A DNA stretch of 64,000 bases from Xylocopa sonorina (lineage: Eukaryota > Arthropoda > Insecta > Hymenoptera > Apidae). Under the pieces are notes generated by a model. The model was not told the origin of the DNA. It saw only the letters and a list, made by a program, of their open reading frames with translations, and ran no database searches. Each line of letters opens with the position of its first letter. Position 1 is the stretch's first letter. Where the stretch lies: contig NC_135194.1 in NCBI RefSeq assembly GCF_050948175.1, forward strand, positions 5,138,033-5,202,032, in the 5' to 3' direction. A program made the translations under genes and the position numbers. This document shows, one piece after another, positions 22,601 through 34,694 of the stretch.

Positions 22601-23246
22601 GGAAATAGCGTCTGCAGATGTCTAGGTATCGTAGCGATAGAGTTCTAATGCTTCTTAAAACGCGATATCGCATCTCATTTCTATGTTTCATGGTAAGATA
22701 TAATATGATTTGCGAAGTGTTATGTATTCCTCGTCTACACATCAAATGAATGTGAATGCGACACTTCCTCGCTAGGAAATAGCGTTTGCAGAAGTCTACG
22801 TAACGTAGCAATAGAGTTCTTATGATTCTTAAAACGCGATATCGCATCTCATTTCTATGGTTCATGGTAAGATATAATATGATTTGCGAAGTGTTATGTA
22901 TTCCTCGTCTGCACTTCAAATGAATGTAAATGCGACACTTCCTTGCAAGGAAATAGCGTTTGCAGATGTCTACGTATCGTAGCAATAGAGTTCTTATGAA
23001 CCTTAAGACGCGATATCGCATCCCATTTCTATGTTTCATGGTAAGATATAATATGATTTGCGAAGTGTTATGTATTCCCCGTCTACACTTCAAATGAATG
23101 TAAATGCGACTCTTCCTTGCTAGGAAATAGCGTCTGCAGATGTCTAGGTATCGTAGCGATAGAGTTCTAATGCTTCTTAAAACGCGATATCGCATCTCAT
23201 TTCTATGTTTCATGGTAAGATATAATATGATTTGCGAAGTGTTATG
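13673..23246 (-). repeat. 174-bp satellite array, segment 2
   Basis: About 55 monomers in unbroken register between elements A and B. TTCATTGCG-type monomers start near 13832, 16094, 16442, 16964, 19052, 19400, 19922 and 21314; every interval is an exact multiple of 174 (13, 2, 3, 12, 2, 3 and 8 monomers). The repeating 2-3 spacing reflects the 2,958-bp higher-order duplication listed separately. The right flank of A (from 13673) closely matches 964-1508, sharing rare variants such as CCTATTGTAGC and CAGATGGCTACG. The right end (TATG, 23243-23246) is the left target-site duplication of B. Confidence 0.97.
14190..20090. repeat. Higher-order repeat: 2 x 2,958 bp (17-mer)
   Basis: Two adjacent blocks, about 14190-17140 and 17148-20090, align at a constant offset of 2,958 bp = 17 x 174. 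Differences noticed are few, for example TTATTGCTATGG versus TTATTCCTATGG (near 14335 and 17293) and GCGACACTTCC versus GCGTCACTTCC (near 16147 and 19105). Neighbouring monomers within a block differ far more. The left edge is near 14190-14215, and the match ends near 20085 (ATAGTAAGATAT versus ATAGTAAGGTAT). A third, incomplete and rearranged copy of part of the unit follows at about 20540-21315. Edges are approximate. Confidence 0.9.
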
Positions 23247-24728
23247 TGTGACGTCAGGCGCACCGCCTGCCACCCTCTGGCGCCAACCAGCATCCGCAGC
23301 ATCCGCAACCGGGACACCGCTCTCCCGCCAGCACCTGTATCAGCATCCCCCGTACACGGGCCGCACGACGATTCGACGCCCAGAGACGAGGAGACAACGC
23401 TACGAGGATGAGGAATACCTCCCCGCGTACGAATCCCGATCACCTGCGATCACACAACCGTACGCTTACTTTTCATACACGCGATTCTAGATTAAGCACT
23501 CTACACGAATCATGTACATACACAACCCAACACACACCTAAATATAAGCAGATATTTGTACAATCATAATTTCTAAGTCGTATAGAATATAAGCTGCGAT
23601 GCGCGCCCGCGCGCACTCGACGCTCGCGGCTCACGCTGAACGCGAGCCGCACCCCACTCCGAGTGGCCGCCCCACTCCGATCGTACGCCCCACTCACGGG
23701 GCCCAGCGACTCGCGCGCCACGCAACCCGAGGAGGTCGCGGACGCGCGACCGAGAGAGGAGTTCCTTCGAGTCCGATCTCCGAGACGGTTCTAATCTCAA
23801 CCTCCGAGCAATACGCTCCCCTGCCACGAGCTATCAGCTCTCATGCAGCCGACTCTATCGCATCTCCCTTAGCGGAGTCCTTATTATAACTTATTACTAT
23901 TTCCATTTCATATTATATCGTTAGTTGATAACTTAGACTTAGTAAAGTGTAGTAGGATAGTTATATTATAGAATATACTCTTGTTTTACCAAATCCAAGT
24001 CTCTTTATTCGAATACAAGTTCCTTAAATTCTATTCCACGTGTACGCTCGCGATTCTTATTCAATTCACACGATTCATCTGCGACAGCTCTGTACGCTGG
24101 ACAGTCTTTGAGCGCACCAACGCTCGACTGCTCTCGCTGCATTCCTATCGTATCCAAGGTATCTTGAACAAGGATCGACCTCGGTAAGCCAGAGCGCACC
24201 ATCGCTTGGCCGAGCCGTATTCCGTCCTAGTGCAAGCGCCTTTGATGAATCCCGAGCCTCCGAAAAGGCGTACACGACGCGCGGGTAGGAAAGAATATCT
24301 ACGCCGTCTCATTCGCGAATACGCGAGTTGTACTTCCGGACATCCATACGTCTGCAACGCTGTTTCCGTTCCTGCGAAGGAGGTCTTCGCAGCCGTACGT
24401 CCAATTCGAATCCAGGATCGCCCGGTTCCAGCGCCAGTTTCCTCCAGCCGTAGCTCGCCTGCCTGGAGACTCATTCCCGTCGACGCTCCGCCGATCCAGC
24501 CGTACGCCGCTGCTATTCCGGTCACGGATCCACGGCGCCACAGATACCTGGAACGAGAGGCGAAACAGTATTAAGAAGACGTTGAAAGGTAAGTTTTAGG
24601 CGTAATTTTGGTTAGATCGAGTTCCGACCGCCAACGAACCCGGCCCCAGCGCAATTCGCGTAGGTTTTTCGGGAAAGGCTACGAATCGTGCCATCGGATC
24701 GAGCGCAAACGCACCTCGGGACGTGACA
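23247..24728 (+). repeat. 5' LTR of copy B
   Basis: 1,482 bp, TGTGACGTCA...ACGTGACA. It carries A at the position where the 3' LTR of A has C. The LTR-internal 109-codon frame (24245-24574) and the splice-donor word are intact. Confidence 0.96.
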
Positions 24729-24741
24729 CGAAAGATATTTT

Positions 24742-24759
24742 TGGTGACAGCGGTGGGAT
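24742..24759 (+). other. Primer binding site, copy B
   Basis: Identical 18-base tRNA-Leu-type site, 13 bases after the LTR. Confidence 0.7.
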
Positions 24760-24810
24760 AGCCACGCGTTCTCCACGGAAATTCTGCCGTCCGAGACCGC
24801 GAAACAAGCC

Positions 24811-26142
24811 ATGGCAACGAGAACTCCACCGACCAAAACGCGCCAGCAAGCGCAGCGGGCCGCCGCGATGCACGAAACTGATCGCGATAAACGCACAAAT
24901 AGGGCATTAGATTTTCAAGACGCTCTCGGCGAGCTTACTCAAGATACCGCGCAAGCAGGCACATCGGCGAAAAACGTAGAATCGACCGATCCAACTACGG
25001 TGACCTTGCTTCAACAAGTTGAAATGCTCCGTCGCGAAATTGAAGCTATCCGCCGAACTCCAGATCTAGCACGCGACGATACAGTGCCGTTGGAAATTCC
25101 GCGTATAGACCCGATTTCCGCACAAGGTTCGAGTCAAATATCCGCCGTAACCAACCCGCAACATGACGAGCTTTCGCTCAAGCAAGCGCTTGAAGCCGTA
25201 CCGACGTTCGACGGACAAAATATTCCGGTACTCCAATTTACGCGGGCTTGCAAACGGGCTTACGAACTAATTCCGAACGGGTGCGAGCGCACGTTTACGC
25301 GCCTTCTGAAGGGCAAATTGAAGGGCCGCGCTTATGCCGCGTTAGAGGACGAGCCGTGCCAGACGATTCTGGAATTAACTGATATTCTTCGATGTTCGTT
25401 CGGACCCGTGAAATCCGCCGATCACTACAGGGGCGAACTCACCAATATATACATGCGTGCCAACGAGCACATTTTAGATTATATTGGACGGGTAAAGGAC
25501 CTGAAGACAGCCATAATTGACTGCGACAGACTCGCGCGTCGCGATCCCCAAGAGTCCTTAGAAAGCGTAAACAAACTCGCGTCACAGTGCTTCAGGGACG
25601 GACTTATTCCCGAAATAAGAATTCAGATGCCGATAGATCCATACAACACCCTGCAGCAAATTTTCACAAGAGCACGCGAACTCTTTCAAATTCACGAACG
25701 CGACTTACAACGTCTAGGCAAAACGCGACCACGCGCGGAATCTCGCGAAAAACTCGTAGACATTATCTGCAGTAAATGCAACAACACGGGACATTACGCG
25801 ACCGAATGTCGGCTCAGAACCGTACCTCAATACCGATCACGGGAATATCGAGACCCATACCTGCGTCCCAGGGACGCACCGCTTCCCGCTCAACGCCCGT
25901 CCTACGAACAGCCGCGACAAATTTTAGACAGGGACGCGCAAAAATTTTGCAAATATTGTAAAAACCCGGGGCACAGCATAGACGAATGCCGTAAGAGAAG
26001 ATATAATAACAATTTGAACAGGGACTCGGGAAACGACGGTGGCCTCCGTACCCGCCGCGAGACAGGTCGCGAGGCCCTACCGCAAATACGAACTCTCGCA
26101 GCGAACAATTCCGACGAGGAAGTAGGAGAAACGCCGCAATAA
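24811..26142 (+). CDS. gag: Gag polyprotein, copy B
   Basis: 443 residues, identical in protein sequence to Gag of copy A. One silent change was noticed near the start (CAG for CAA at about 24855). Both CCHC knuckles are intact. The stop overlaps the pol frame as in A. Confidence 0.95.
   Translation: MATRTPPTKTRQQAQRAAAMHETDRDKRTNRALDFQDALGELTQDTAQAGTSAKNVESTDPTTVTLLQQVEMLRREIEAIRRTPDLARDDTVPLEIPRIDPISAQGSSQISAVTNPQHDELSLKQALEAVPTFDGQNIPVLQFTRACKRAYELIPNGCERTFTRLLKGKLKGRAYAALEDEPCQTILELTDILRCSFGPVKSADHYRGELTNIYMRANEHILDYIGRVKDLKTAIIDCDRLARRDPQESLESVNKLASQCFRDGLIPEIRIQMPIDPYNTLQQIFTRARELFQIHERDLQRLGKTRPRAESREKLVDIICSKCNNTGHYATECRLRTVPQYRSREYRDPYLRPRDAPLPAQRPSYEQPRQILDRDAQKFCKYCKNPGHSIDECRKRRYNNNLNRDSGNDGGLRTRRETGREALPQIRTLAANNSDEEVGETPQ
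26028..26076 (+). promoter_or_regulatory. -1 frameshift signal, copy B
   Basis: GGGAAAC at 26028-26034, a six-base spacer, then the same two-part stem at 26041-26076; no change from copy A. Confidence 0.75.
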
Positions 26143-29100
26143 ATATCACCGGGAAAGCAAGCACGCCTACCGTGATAATTAAATTCGATCATTTAATCTG
26201 TCCAACCCGATTTATGATAGACACCGGGGCAGAGATAAACATTATCAAACGATCGGCATTAAAATCCTCCGCGCGAATCGACTCTTCGGAAATAGTGATT
26301 ATAACGGGTGTAACCGACGGCAAAACAGCCACCTTAGGGACGGTGAACCTGGTAATCTTCGACCGCGTCGTCCCCTTCAATGTAGTCGAGGACAATTTTC
26401 CCTTAAAGCCTAACGGAATCCTCGGCTCGGGCTTTTGTAAGGACGCGGAAATTTCCTTCCTTAAGAAATTTATCAAATGGAACGGGCAGAAAATCCCTTT
26501 CGTAGAGGATGTCGAGCCAACCGAAGAACCGTCGTCGCGCCCGGAGACCGCTCCTCACTTACCAGCGAAAAATAAACAAACGTCGCGCACTAAATCTATT
26601 TCTCCTCCGACGCCGCCGCAATCATCGCCCCCTCCGAAACGCGATGCACCGGCGAAATCTAAACCCAGAACGGATAAGAAGGCCGTTTCTTCGAAGCAAA
26701 GAGATCAGATCTCGATTCCTCCGCGATCAAATGTCGGAATAAAGGTTCGCGTGATAAACTCCGATATCCCAGAAGGAATAATTCCGAGAATTAATTTAGC
26801 ACCGGGAATATTTTTCGAGAACGCCCTAGTCAGAGTGGTCCATGGCAAGGCGATTACAAGAATAATAAATTCATCAGATCGCACGATCAAAATCGCATTG
26901 CCAGACGTAAAACTCGAACCGGCTCAAATTATGACTCCCCTCCACGAGGAGGGCAGTCCCTCTCTGTTTCCAATTTTTTCCAATTCGAAAAAATACGCTG
27001 TATCCGCCGCACCGATCGGCTCTTCCCACAAAAGGGAAATTTCTACTTCTATTTCAAATCAGACATCGTATTCGACACGCGAGCTTCCTCCTTCTCGGTG
27101 CAAAGTAATAAACAAGCACCGAATTTCCTACGCGCAAGCGGTAAAAACCAATGTAAAGCGAGATGCAAAATCGAAATCTCCGCTATCACCGCAAACCGCC
27201 GACTCTCCGCAATCTCGCGTGGACCGTATACTCAGTCTCCTTCGTCTCGATCACCTCAATAAGGAGGAAAAAGAACACGTCGTCCGCCTCGTCGAAAGCT
27301 CGCAGCATCTCTTCCATATCCAAGGCGACAAATTAGGACACACTTCGGCCACCACGCATAAAATACCAACCGTTGACGACCGACCCGTCAACGTGAAGCA
27401 ATATCGCTTTCCCCCGGCACATAAGGAGGAAATTCGCCGTCAAGTCGAACACTTTTTACAAAACGATGTCATCTCTCCGTCCAAATCGCCTTATAATTCA
27501 CCACTGTGGGTAGTGCCCAAGAAGCCTGATTCCTTGGGCAATAAACAGTGGCGCGTCGTTATCGACTACCGAGCTCTGAACGAGAAGTCTGTCGCCGACG
27601 CGTACCCCCTCCCTTGCATCACGGAGATTCTCGATCAGCTCGGTAGCGCGAAATACTTCAGTACTTTCGATCTCGCGAGCGGGTTCCATCAGATCCCTAT
27701 GGAACCCGCCGACGCTCCGAAAACCGCTTTTTCTACGCCTCACGGGCACTATGAGTTCAAAAGAATGCCCTTCGGGTTGAAAAACGCGCCCGCGACGTTC
27801 CAGAGGCTGATGGACAACGTCCTCTCCGGCCTCCAGGGGAACGAGGTATTCGTCTACCTCGATGATATCGTGATCTACGCCAGCTCTCTGCAGGAGCACC
27901 GAGTAAAATTTGAAAAATTAACAAAAAGGCTCAAGGAAGCCAACCTAGTTTTGCAACCTGATAAGTGCGAATTCCTGCGAAGAGAGGTTAGCTATTTAGG
28001 CCACATTATCAGCGAGCACGGGGTAAAACCGGACCCCGCGAAAATAAGCGCGGTGAAAAATTTTCCACGTCCACAGAACGCCAAACAAATTAAACAATTC
28101 CTCGGTCTTGCGGGATATTACAGGCGTTTCATTGCTAATTTCTCGCGTATCGCTAAACCTCTGACCAATCTGTTAAAAAAGGACGCGCCTTTCGTGTGGC
28201 GCAACGATCAAGAAAACTCATTTGTACAACTTCGCGATTGCCTGTGCGAGGCTCCTATACTCCAATATCCGAACTTTAAGCAGCCGTTCGTTATAACCAC
28301 CGATGCATCTGCCGAAGCGATCGGCGCTATTCTCAGTCAAGGCCCGATAGGTCGCGATCTGCCGATCGCGTACACGTCGCGATTACTCAATACTGCGGAG
28401 CGAAATTATTCTACGATCGAGAAGGAGTGTCTGGCGATCGTCTACGCCGTCCACTATTTCCGGCCATACATCTACGGTAACCAGTTCAAACTCGTTACCG
28501 ACCATCGGCCGTTAGTGTGGATGAACTCGGTCAAAGATCCATCCAGTAGACTCGTTCGTTGGAGGCTTAAGCTTGCTGAATTTGATTATGAGATGGTATA
28601 CAAAAGCGGCAAAACCAACCTCAATGCGGACGCACTATCGCGGAATCCCGCCCGAGTTTTCCCGCTTTCCCACGCACTTGATTCGGAGGATGACATCTTC
28701 GATGTCTCCCCGGAAGTTCGAAGGAAATACACCACTCCAGCTCCTCCTCCTACACCGGTAACGTCGGGAACCGACGTACCGACGCCCGACGCTCCCTCAC
28801 TTACCGACACCTCGTCAACTCCGCACACAACCGATAATCCCGAAATCTATGTCCCTGCACCGAATGAATACATCAGGCGAGAGCCTTTGTTTAAATACAG
28901 TCGCGACTCACTGCCAACCAGACGAGACAATATTGTCATTTTCGTCACGCAGTCAGGACACCCTTACGACGCGGGTGCCCAAGAACTCGAAAAAACCGGA
29001 CAATTCCTTCCCAACGAAAACATCGTCCTTTCCAGATCCAAAGTTGTGAAAATAGAAAACGAGTACCAAATCCAGCTTCCGATCGTGGAACATCCAAGCC

Positions 29101-30887
29101 GATCAGTCGATTTCCAAACCACGGTCGAAGCATTTCGATCACTATACGACGTCGTAAACGAACTCCAGTTAACAACATTCAGTATCGCACAGATCTCCCT
29201 TGATTCTATTCCATGGTCCCGAATCCGAAAAATCCTCGAGGACCTATTTTACGAATCGAACGTTCAAATAACGGTCTGTCAGGGGCTGATTCGAACTCCG
29301 CCAGTCCAAGATAGACTGAAAATAATACAGGAGAACCACGACACACCTGTGGGAGGCCACAAGGGTGTGAATAAAACATACACTCGTATTAGGCAACAAT
29401 ACTTTTGGCCCAATATGAAGTTGCAAATCCAAGAATACATCGGCAAATGCAAAAGCTGCCAAACGGAAAAACTGGTCAGAGTAAAAACGAGACAACCTCT
29501 CACTCTAACCGATACCCCCGGCAGGGCTTTTGACAAAATCTCGATGGACGTTATGGGTCCTCTTCCCGAAACACCAGATGGTTTCACAAACATATTAACA
29601 ATCCAAGACCTACTAACAAAATTCTCCGTCGCAATTCCCCTTAAAACCACCACGGCCGTAGACATTGCGGATGCATTGATTCGAGAGTTTATCTGTAAGT
29701 TCGGATGCCCCAAGGGCATACTGACAGATCAGGGCTCCAATTTTATAAATAGCCTGATAAAAGCCATCGCTATCAAATTCAGAATCAAGCAGTACAAGTC
29801 CACCGCATTCCATCCGCAAACGAACGGGTCCGTCGAAAGATCTCACCACGTCTTGGCCGAGTATCTGAAACACTATATCGAGTCGAGTAACGAATGGGAG
29901 AAATGGTTACCGTACGCGATGTTCGCATACAACACCAGCGTACACGAGGGTACGTTATACACCCCTCACGAACTAGTGTTCGGTAGAATAGCTAGAACGC
30001 CATCAGCCACTCCTTTTCAAGACAACACCGAAAATGAGACATACAGCGACTATCTCATTCAACTCAACGAAAGAATTTCCAAATCGCAGGAGCTCGCCAA
30101 AGATAATTTAGATAACGCCAAACGCAGATCGAAATTCTATTACGACCGCAAAGTCAATGTCAAAAATTTCGAGGTAGGACAGTGGGTGTACCTTTTAAAG
30201 GAACCAAATAAGCATAAATTCCAAGCTCAGTATTCAGGACCCTACCGAATACTCGAAATTTTAGGCAACTGCAACGTAAAGTTAAATGTAAAGGGTCGAC
30301 ATAAAATCGTACACACGAACAAAATTAAGCTATGTAAACGAATGCAAGGTATGCACAGTGTGAATGCGAATGAGTTAAAAATAAGAAAAACTGGAACTGT
30401 AGTCAGTGAATATAGTGTAAAAGACGCTGAAAGCGAAAGTGAACAAAGTGGAATGAACAAGTCAACGAGAAGCATCAACCGCGGTCCAGCGGTCATCCAC
30501 CCTCGCCGGGATGAATCAGGAGAGAGCCTCCAACCCCTGCGACAGTCAACCAGTGGAACCACGAAACGGGCCCAGCAGTCCGACACACGCTCCACAGACA
30601 AGAGATCTCGGCATTGCCGAGATTCTTTTTCCAAGGGGGGTGGTGTGACGTCAGGCGCACCGCCTGCCACCCTCTGGCGCCAACCAGCATCCGCAGCATC
30701 CGCAACCGGGACACCGCTCTCCCGCCAGCACCTGTATCAGCATCCCCCGTACACGGGCCGCACGACGATTCGACGCCCAGAGACGAGGAGACAACGCTAC
30801 GAGGATGAGGAATACCTCCCCGCGTACGAATCCCGATCACCTGCGATCACACAACCGTACGCTTACTTTTCATACACGCGATTCTAG
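26034..30887 (+). CDS. pol: Pol polyprotein, copy B
   Basis: 1,617 codons after the frameshift, open to the TAG at 30885-30887 inside the 3' LTR. Protease DTGA, RT YLDD, the RNase H acidic residues, the integrase HHCC and DD35E residues and the GPY motif are all present at the positions given for copy A. Relative to A it carries S961P, in the variable region between RNase H and integrase, and R1507S in the basic tail; neither touches a catalytic residue. The copy appears coding-competent. Confidence 0.95.
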   Translation, partial: RRWPPYPPRDRSRGPTANTNSRSEQFRRGSRRNAAINITGKASTPTVIIKFDHLICPTRFMIDTGAEINIIKRSALKSSARIDSSEIVIITGVTDGKTATLGTVNLVIFDRVVPFNVVEDNFPLKPNGILGSGFCKDAEISFLKKFIKWNGQKIPFVEDVEPTEEPSSRPETAPHLPAKNKQTSRTKSISPPTPPQSSPPPKRDAPAKSKPRTDKKAVSSKQRDQISIPPRSNVGIKVRVINSDIPEGIIPRINLAPGIFFENALVRVVHGKAITRIINSSDRTIKIALPDVKLEPAQIMTPLHEEGSPSLFPIFSNSKKYAVSAAPIGSSHKREISTSISNQTSYSTRELPPSRCKVINKHRISYAQAVKTNVKRDAKSKSPLSPQTADSPQSRVDRILSLLRLDHLNKEEKEHVVRLVESSQHLFHIQGDKLGHTSATTHKIPTVDDRPVNVKQYRFPPAHKEEIRRQVEHFLQNDVISPSKSPYNSPLWVVPKKPDSLGNKQWRVVIDYRALNEKSVADAYPLPCITEILDQLGSAKYFSTFDLASGFHQIPMEPADAPKTAFSTPHGHYEFKRMPFGLKNAPATFQRLMDNVLSGLQGNEVFVYLDDIVIYASSLQEHRVKFEKLTKRLKEANLVLQPDKCEFLRREVSYLGHIISEHGVKPDPAKISAVKNFPRPQNAKQIKQFLGLAGYYRRFIANFSRIAKPLTNLLKKDAPFVWRNDQENSFVQLRDCLCEAPILQYPNFKQPFVITTDASAEAIGAILSQGPIGRDLPIAYTSRLLNTAERNYSTIEKECLAIVYAVHYFRPYIYGNQFKLVTDHRPLVWMNSVKDPSSRLVRWRLKLAEFDYEMVYKSGKTNLNADALSRNPARVFPLSHALDSEDDIFDVSPEVRRKYTTPAPPPTPVTSGTDVPTPDAPSLTDTSSTPHTTDNPEIYVPAPNEYIRREPLFKYSRDSLPTRRDNIVIFVTQSGHPYDAGAQELEKTGQFLPNENIVLSRSKVVKIENEYQIQLPIVEHPSRSVDFQTTVEAFRSLYDVVNELQLTTFSIAQISLDSIPWSRIRKILEDLFYESNVQITVCQGLIRTPPVQDRLKIIQENHDTPVGGHKGVNKTYTRIRQQYFWPNMKLQIQEYIGKCKSCQTEKLVRVKTRQPLTLTDTPGRAFDKISMDVMGPLPETPDGFTNILTIQDLLTKFSVAIPLKTTTAVDIADALIREFICKFGCPKGILTDQGSNFINSLIKAIAIKFRIKQYKSTAFHPQTNGSVERSHHVLAEYLKHYIESSNEWEKWLPYAMFAYNTSVHEGTLYTPHELVFGRIARTPSATPFQDNTENETYSDYLIQLNERISKSQELAKDNLDNAKRRSKFYYDRKVNVKNFEVGQWVYLLKEPNKHKFQAQYSGPYRILEILGNCNVKLNVKGRHKIVHTNKIKLCKRMQGMHSVNANELKIRKTGTVVSEYSVKDAESESEQSGMNKSTRSINRGPAVIHPRRDESGESLQPLRQSTSGTTKRAQQSDTRSTDKRSRHCRDSFSKGGGVTSGAPPATLWRQPASAASATGTPLSRQHLYQHPPYTGRTTIRRPETRRQRYEDEEYLPAYESRSPAITQPYAYFSYTRF
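30633..30643 (+). other. Polypurine tract, copy B
   Basis: AAGGGGGGTGG directly before the 3' LTR, preceded by the 9-bp inverted repeat at 30605-30623. Confidence 0.85.
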
Positions 30888-32125
30888 ATTAAGCACTCTA
30901 CACGAATCATGTACATACACAACCCAACACACACCTAAATATAAGCAGATATTTGTACAATCATAATTTCTAAGTCGTATAGAATATAAGCTGCGATGCG
31001 CGCCCGCGCGCACTCGACGCTCGCGGCTCACGCTGAACGCGAGCCGCACCCCACTCCGAGTGGCCGCCCCACTCCGATCGTACGCCCCACTCACGGGGCC
31101 CAGCGACTCGCGCGCCACGCAACCCGAGGAGGTCGCGGACGCGCGACCGAGAGAGGAGTTCCTTCGAGTCCGATCTCCGAGACGGTTCTAATCTCAACCT
31201 CCGAGCAATACGCTCCCCTGCCACGAGCTATCAGCTCTCATGCAGCCGACTCTATCGCATCTCCCTTAGCGGAGTCCTTATTATAACTTATTACTATTTC
31301 CATTTCATATTATATCGTTAGTTGATAACTTAGACTTAGTAAAGTGTAGTAGGATAGTTATATTATAGAATATACTCTTGTTTTACCAAATCCAAGTCTC
31401 TTTATTCGAATACAAGTTCCTTAAATTCTATTCCACGTGTACGCTCGCGATTCTTATTCAATTCACACGATTCATCTGCGACAGCTCTGTACGCTGGACA
31501 GTCTTTGAGCGCACCAACGCTCGACTGCTCTCGCTGCATTCCTATCGTATCCAAGGTATCTTGAACAAGGATCGACCTCGGTAAGCCAGAGCGCACCATC
31601 GCTTGGCCGAGCCGTATTCCGTCCTAGTGCAAGCGCCTTTGATGAATCCCGAGCCTCCGAAAAGGCGTACACGACGCGCGGGTAGGAAAGAATATCTACG
31701 CCGTCTCATTCGCGAATACGCGAGTTGTACTTCCGGACATCCATACGTCTGCAACGCTGTTTCCGTTCCTGCGAAGGAGGTCTTCGCAGCCGTACGTCCA
31801 ATTCGAATCCAGGATCGCCCGGTTCCAGCGCCAGTTTCCTCCAGCCGTAGCTCGCCTGCCTGGAGACTCATTCCCGTCGACGCTCCGCCGATCCAGCCGT
31901 ACGCCGCTGCTATTCCGGTCACGGATCCACGGCGCCACAGATACCTGGAACGAGAGGCGAAACAGTATTAAGAAGACGTTGAAAGGTAAGTTTTAGGCGT
32001 AATTTTGGTTAGATCGAGTTCCGACCGCCAACGAACCCGGCCCCAGCGCAATTCGCGTAGGTTTTTCGGGAAAGGCTACGAATCGTGCCATCGGATCGAG
32101 CGCAAACGCACCTCGGGACGTGACA
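30644..32125 (+). repeat. 3' LTR of copy B
   Basis: Direct repeat of 23247-24728 with no difference noticed. The first 244 bases are coding for the Pol tail. The right junction is GTGACA|TATG. Confidence 0.96.
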
Positions 32126-34694
32126 TATGTATTCCTCGTCTGCACTTCAAATGAATGTAAATGCGACACTTCCTTGCAAGAAAATAGCGTTTGCAGATGT
32201 CTACCTATCGTAGCAATAGAGTTCTAATGCTTCTTAAAACGCGATATCGCATCTCATTTCTATGTTTCATGGTAAGATATAATATGATTTGCGAAGTGTT
32301 ATGTATTCCTCGTCTGCACTTCAAATGAATGTAAATGCGACACTTCCTTGCAAGGAAATAGCGTTTGCAGATGTCTACGTATCGTAGCAATAGAGTTCTT
32401 ATGATTCTTAAAACGCGATATCGCATCTCATTTCTATGTTTCATGGTAAGATATAATATGATTTGCGAAGTGTTATGTATTCCTCGTCTGCACTTCAAAT
32501 GAATGTAAATGCGACACTTCCTTGCAAGGAAATAGCGTTTGCAGATGTCTACGTATCGTAGCAATAGAGTTCTTATGATTCTTAAAACGCGATATCGCAT
32601 CTCATTTCTATGTTTCATGGTAAGATATAATATGATTTGCGAAGTGTTATGTATTCCTCGTCTGCACTTCAAATGAATGTAAATGCGACACTTCCTTGCA
32701 AGGAAATAGCGTTTGCAGATGTCTACGTATCGTAGCAATAGAGTTCTAATGTTTCTTAAAACGCGATATCGCATCTCATTTCTATGTTTCATGGTAAGAT
32801 ATAATATGATTTGCGAAGTGTTATGTATTCCTCGTCTACACTTCAAATGAATGTAAATGCGACTCTTCCTTGCTAGGAAATAGCGTCTGCAGATGTCTAG
32901 GTATCGTAACGATAGAGTTCTAATGCTTCTTAAAACGCGATATCGCATCTCATTTCTATGTTTCATGGTAAGATATAATATGATTTGCGAAGTGTTATGT
33001 ATTCCTCGTCTGCACTTCAAATGAATGTAAATGCGACACTTCCTTGCAAGGAAATAGCGTTTGCAGATGTCTACGTATCGTAGCAATAGAGTTCTTATGA
33101 TTCTTAAAACGCGATATCGCATCTCATTTCTATGTTTCATGGTAAGATATAATATGATTTGCGAAGTGTTATGTATTCCTCGTCTGCACTTCAAATGAAT
33201 GTAAATGCGACACTTCCTTGCAAGGAAATAGCGTTTGCAGATGTCTACGTATCGTAGCAATAGAGTTCTTATGATTCTTAAAACGCGATATCGCATCTCA
33301 TTCCTATGTTTCATGGTAAGATATAATATGATTTGCGAAGTGTTATGTATTCCTCGTCTGCACTTCAAATGAATGTAAATCCGACACTTCCTTGCTAGGA
33401 AATAGCGTCTGCAGATGTCTAGGTATCGTAGCGATAGAGTTCTAATGCTTCTTAAAACGCGATATCGCATCTCATTCCTATGTTTCATGGTAAGATATAA
33501 TATGATTTGCGAAGTGTTATGTATTCCTCGTCTGCACTTCAAATGAATGTAAATCCGACACTTCCTTGCTAGGAAATAGCGTCTGCAGATGTCTAGGTAT
33601 CGTAGCGATAGAGTTCTAATGCTTCTTAAAACGCGATATCGCATCTCATTTCTATGTTTCATGGTAAGATATAATATGATTTGCGAAGTGTTATGTATTC
33701 CTCGTCTACACATCAAATGAATGTGAATGCGACACTTCCTCGCTAGGAAATAGCGTTTGCAGAAGTCTACGTATCGTAGCAATAGAGTTCTTATGATTCT
33801 TAAAACGCGATATCGCATCTCATTTCTATGGTTCATGGTAAGATATAATATGATTTGCGAAGTGTTATGTATTCCTCGTCTGCACTTCAAATGAATGTAA
33901 ATCCGACACTTCCTTGCTAGGAAATAGCGTCTGCAGATGTCTAGGTATCGTAGCGATAGAGTTCTAATGCTTCTTAAAACGCGATATCGCATCTCATTTC
34001 TATGTTTCATGGTAAGATATAATATGATTTGCGAAGTGTTATGTATTCCTCGTCTACACTTCAAATGAATGTAAATGCGACTCTTCCTTGCTAGGAAATA
34101 GCGTCTGCAGATGTGTAGGTATCGTAGCGATAGAGTTCTAATGCTTCTTAAAACGCGATATCGCATCTCATTCCTATGTTTCATGGTAAGATATAATATG
34201 ATTTGCGAAGTGTTATGTATTCCTCGTCTGCACTTCAAATGAATGTAAATCCGACACTTCCTTGCAAGGAAATAGCGTCTGCAGATGTCTAGGTATCGTA
34301 GCGATAGAGTTCTAATGCTTCTTAAAACGCGATATCGCATCTCATTTCTATGTTTCATGGTAAGATATAATATGATTTGCGAAGTGTTATGTATTCCTCG
34401 TCTACACTTCAAATGAATGTAAATGCGACTCTTCCTTGCTAGGAAATAGCGTCTGCAGATGTGTAGGTATCGTAGCGATAGAGTTCTAATGCTTCTTAAA
34501 ACGCGATATCGCATCTCATTCCTATGTTTCATGGTAAGATATAATATGATTTGCGAAGTGTTATGTATTCCTCGTCTGCACTTCAAATGAATGTAAATCC
34601 GACACTTCCTTGCAAGGAAATAGCGTCTGCAGATGTCTAGGTATCGTAGCGATAGAGTTCTAATGCTTCTTAAAACGCGATATCGCATCTCATT

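Larger units (their letters stand above)
23247..32125 (+). mobile_element. Full-length Ty3/gypsy LTR retrotransposon, copy B
   Basis: Same structure and length as copy A (constant offset 18,453 bp). The target-site duplication is TATG (23243-23246 and 32126-32129), at the identical monomer position used by copy A. I found no difference between its two LTRs in the stretches compared, making it the youngest-looking insertion. A matching empty site lies at 35084-35087, displaced by one 2,958-bp higher-order unit. Confidence 0.97.
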
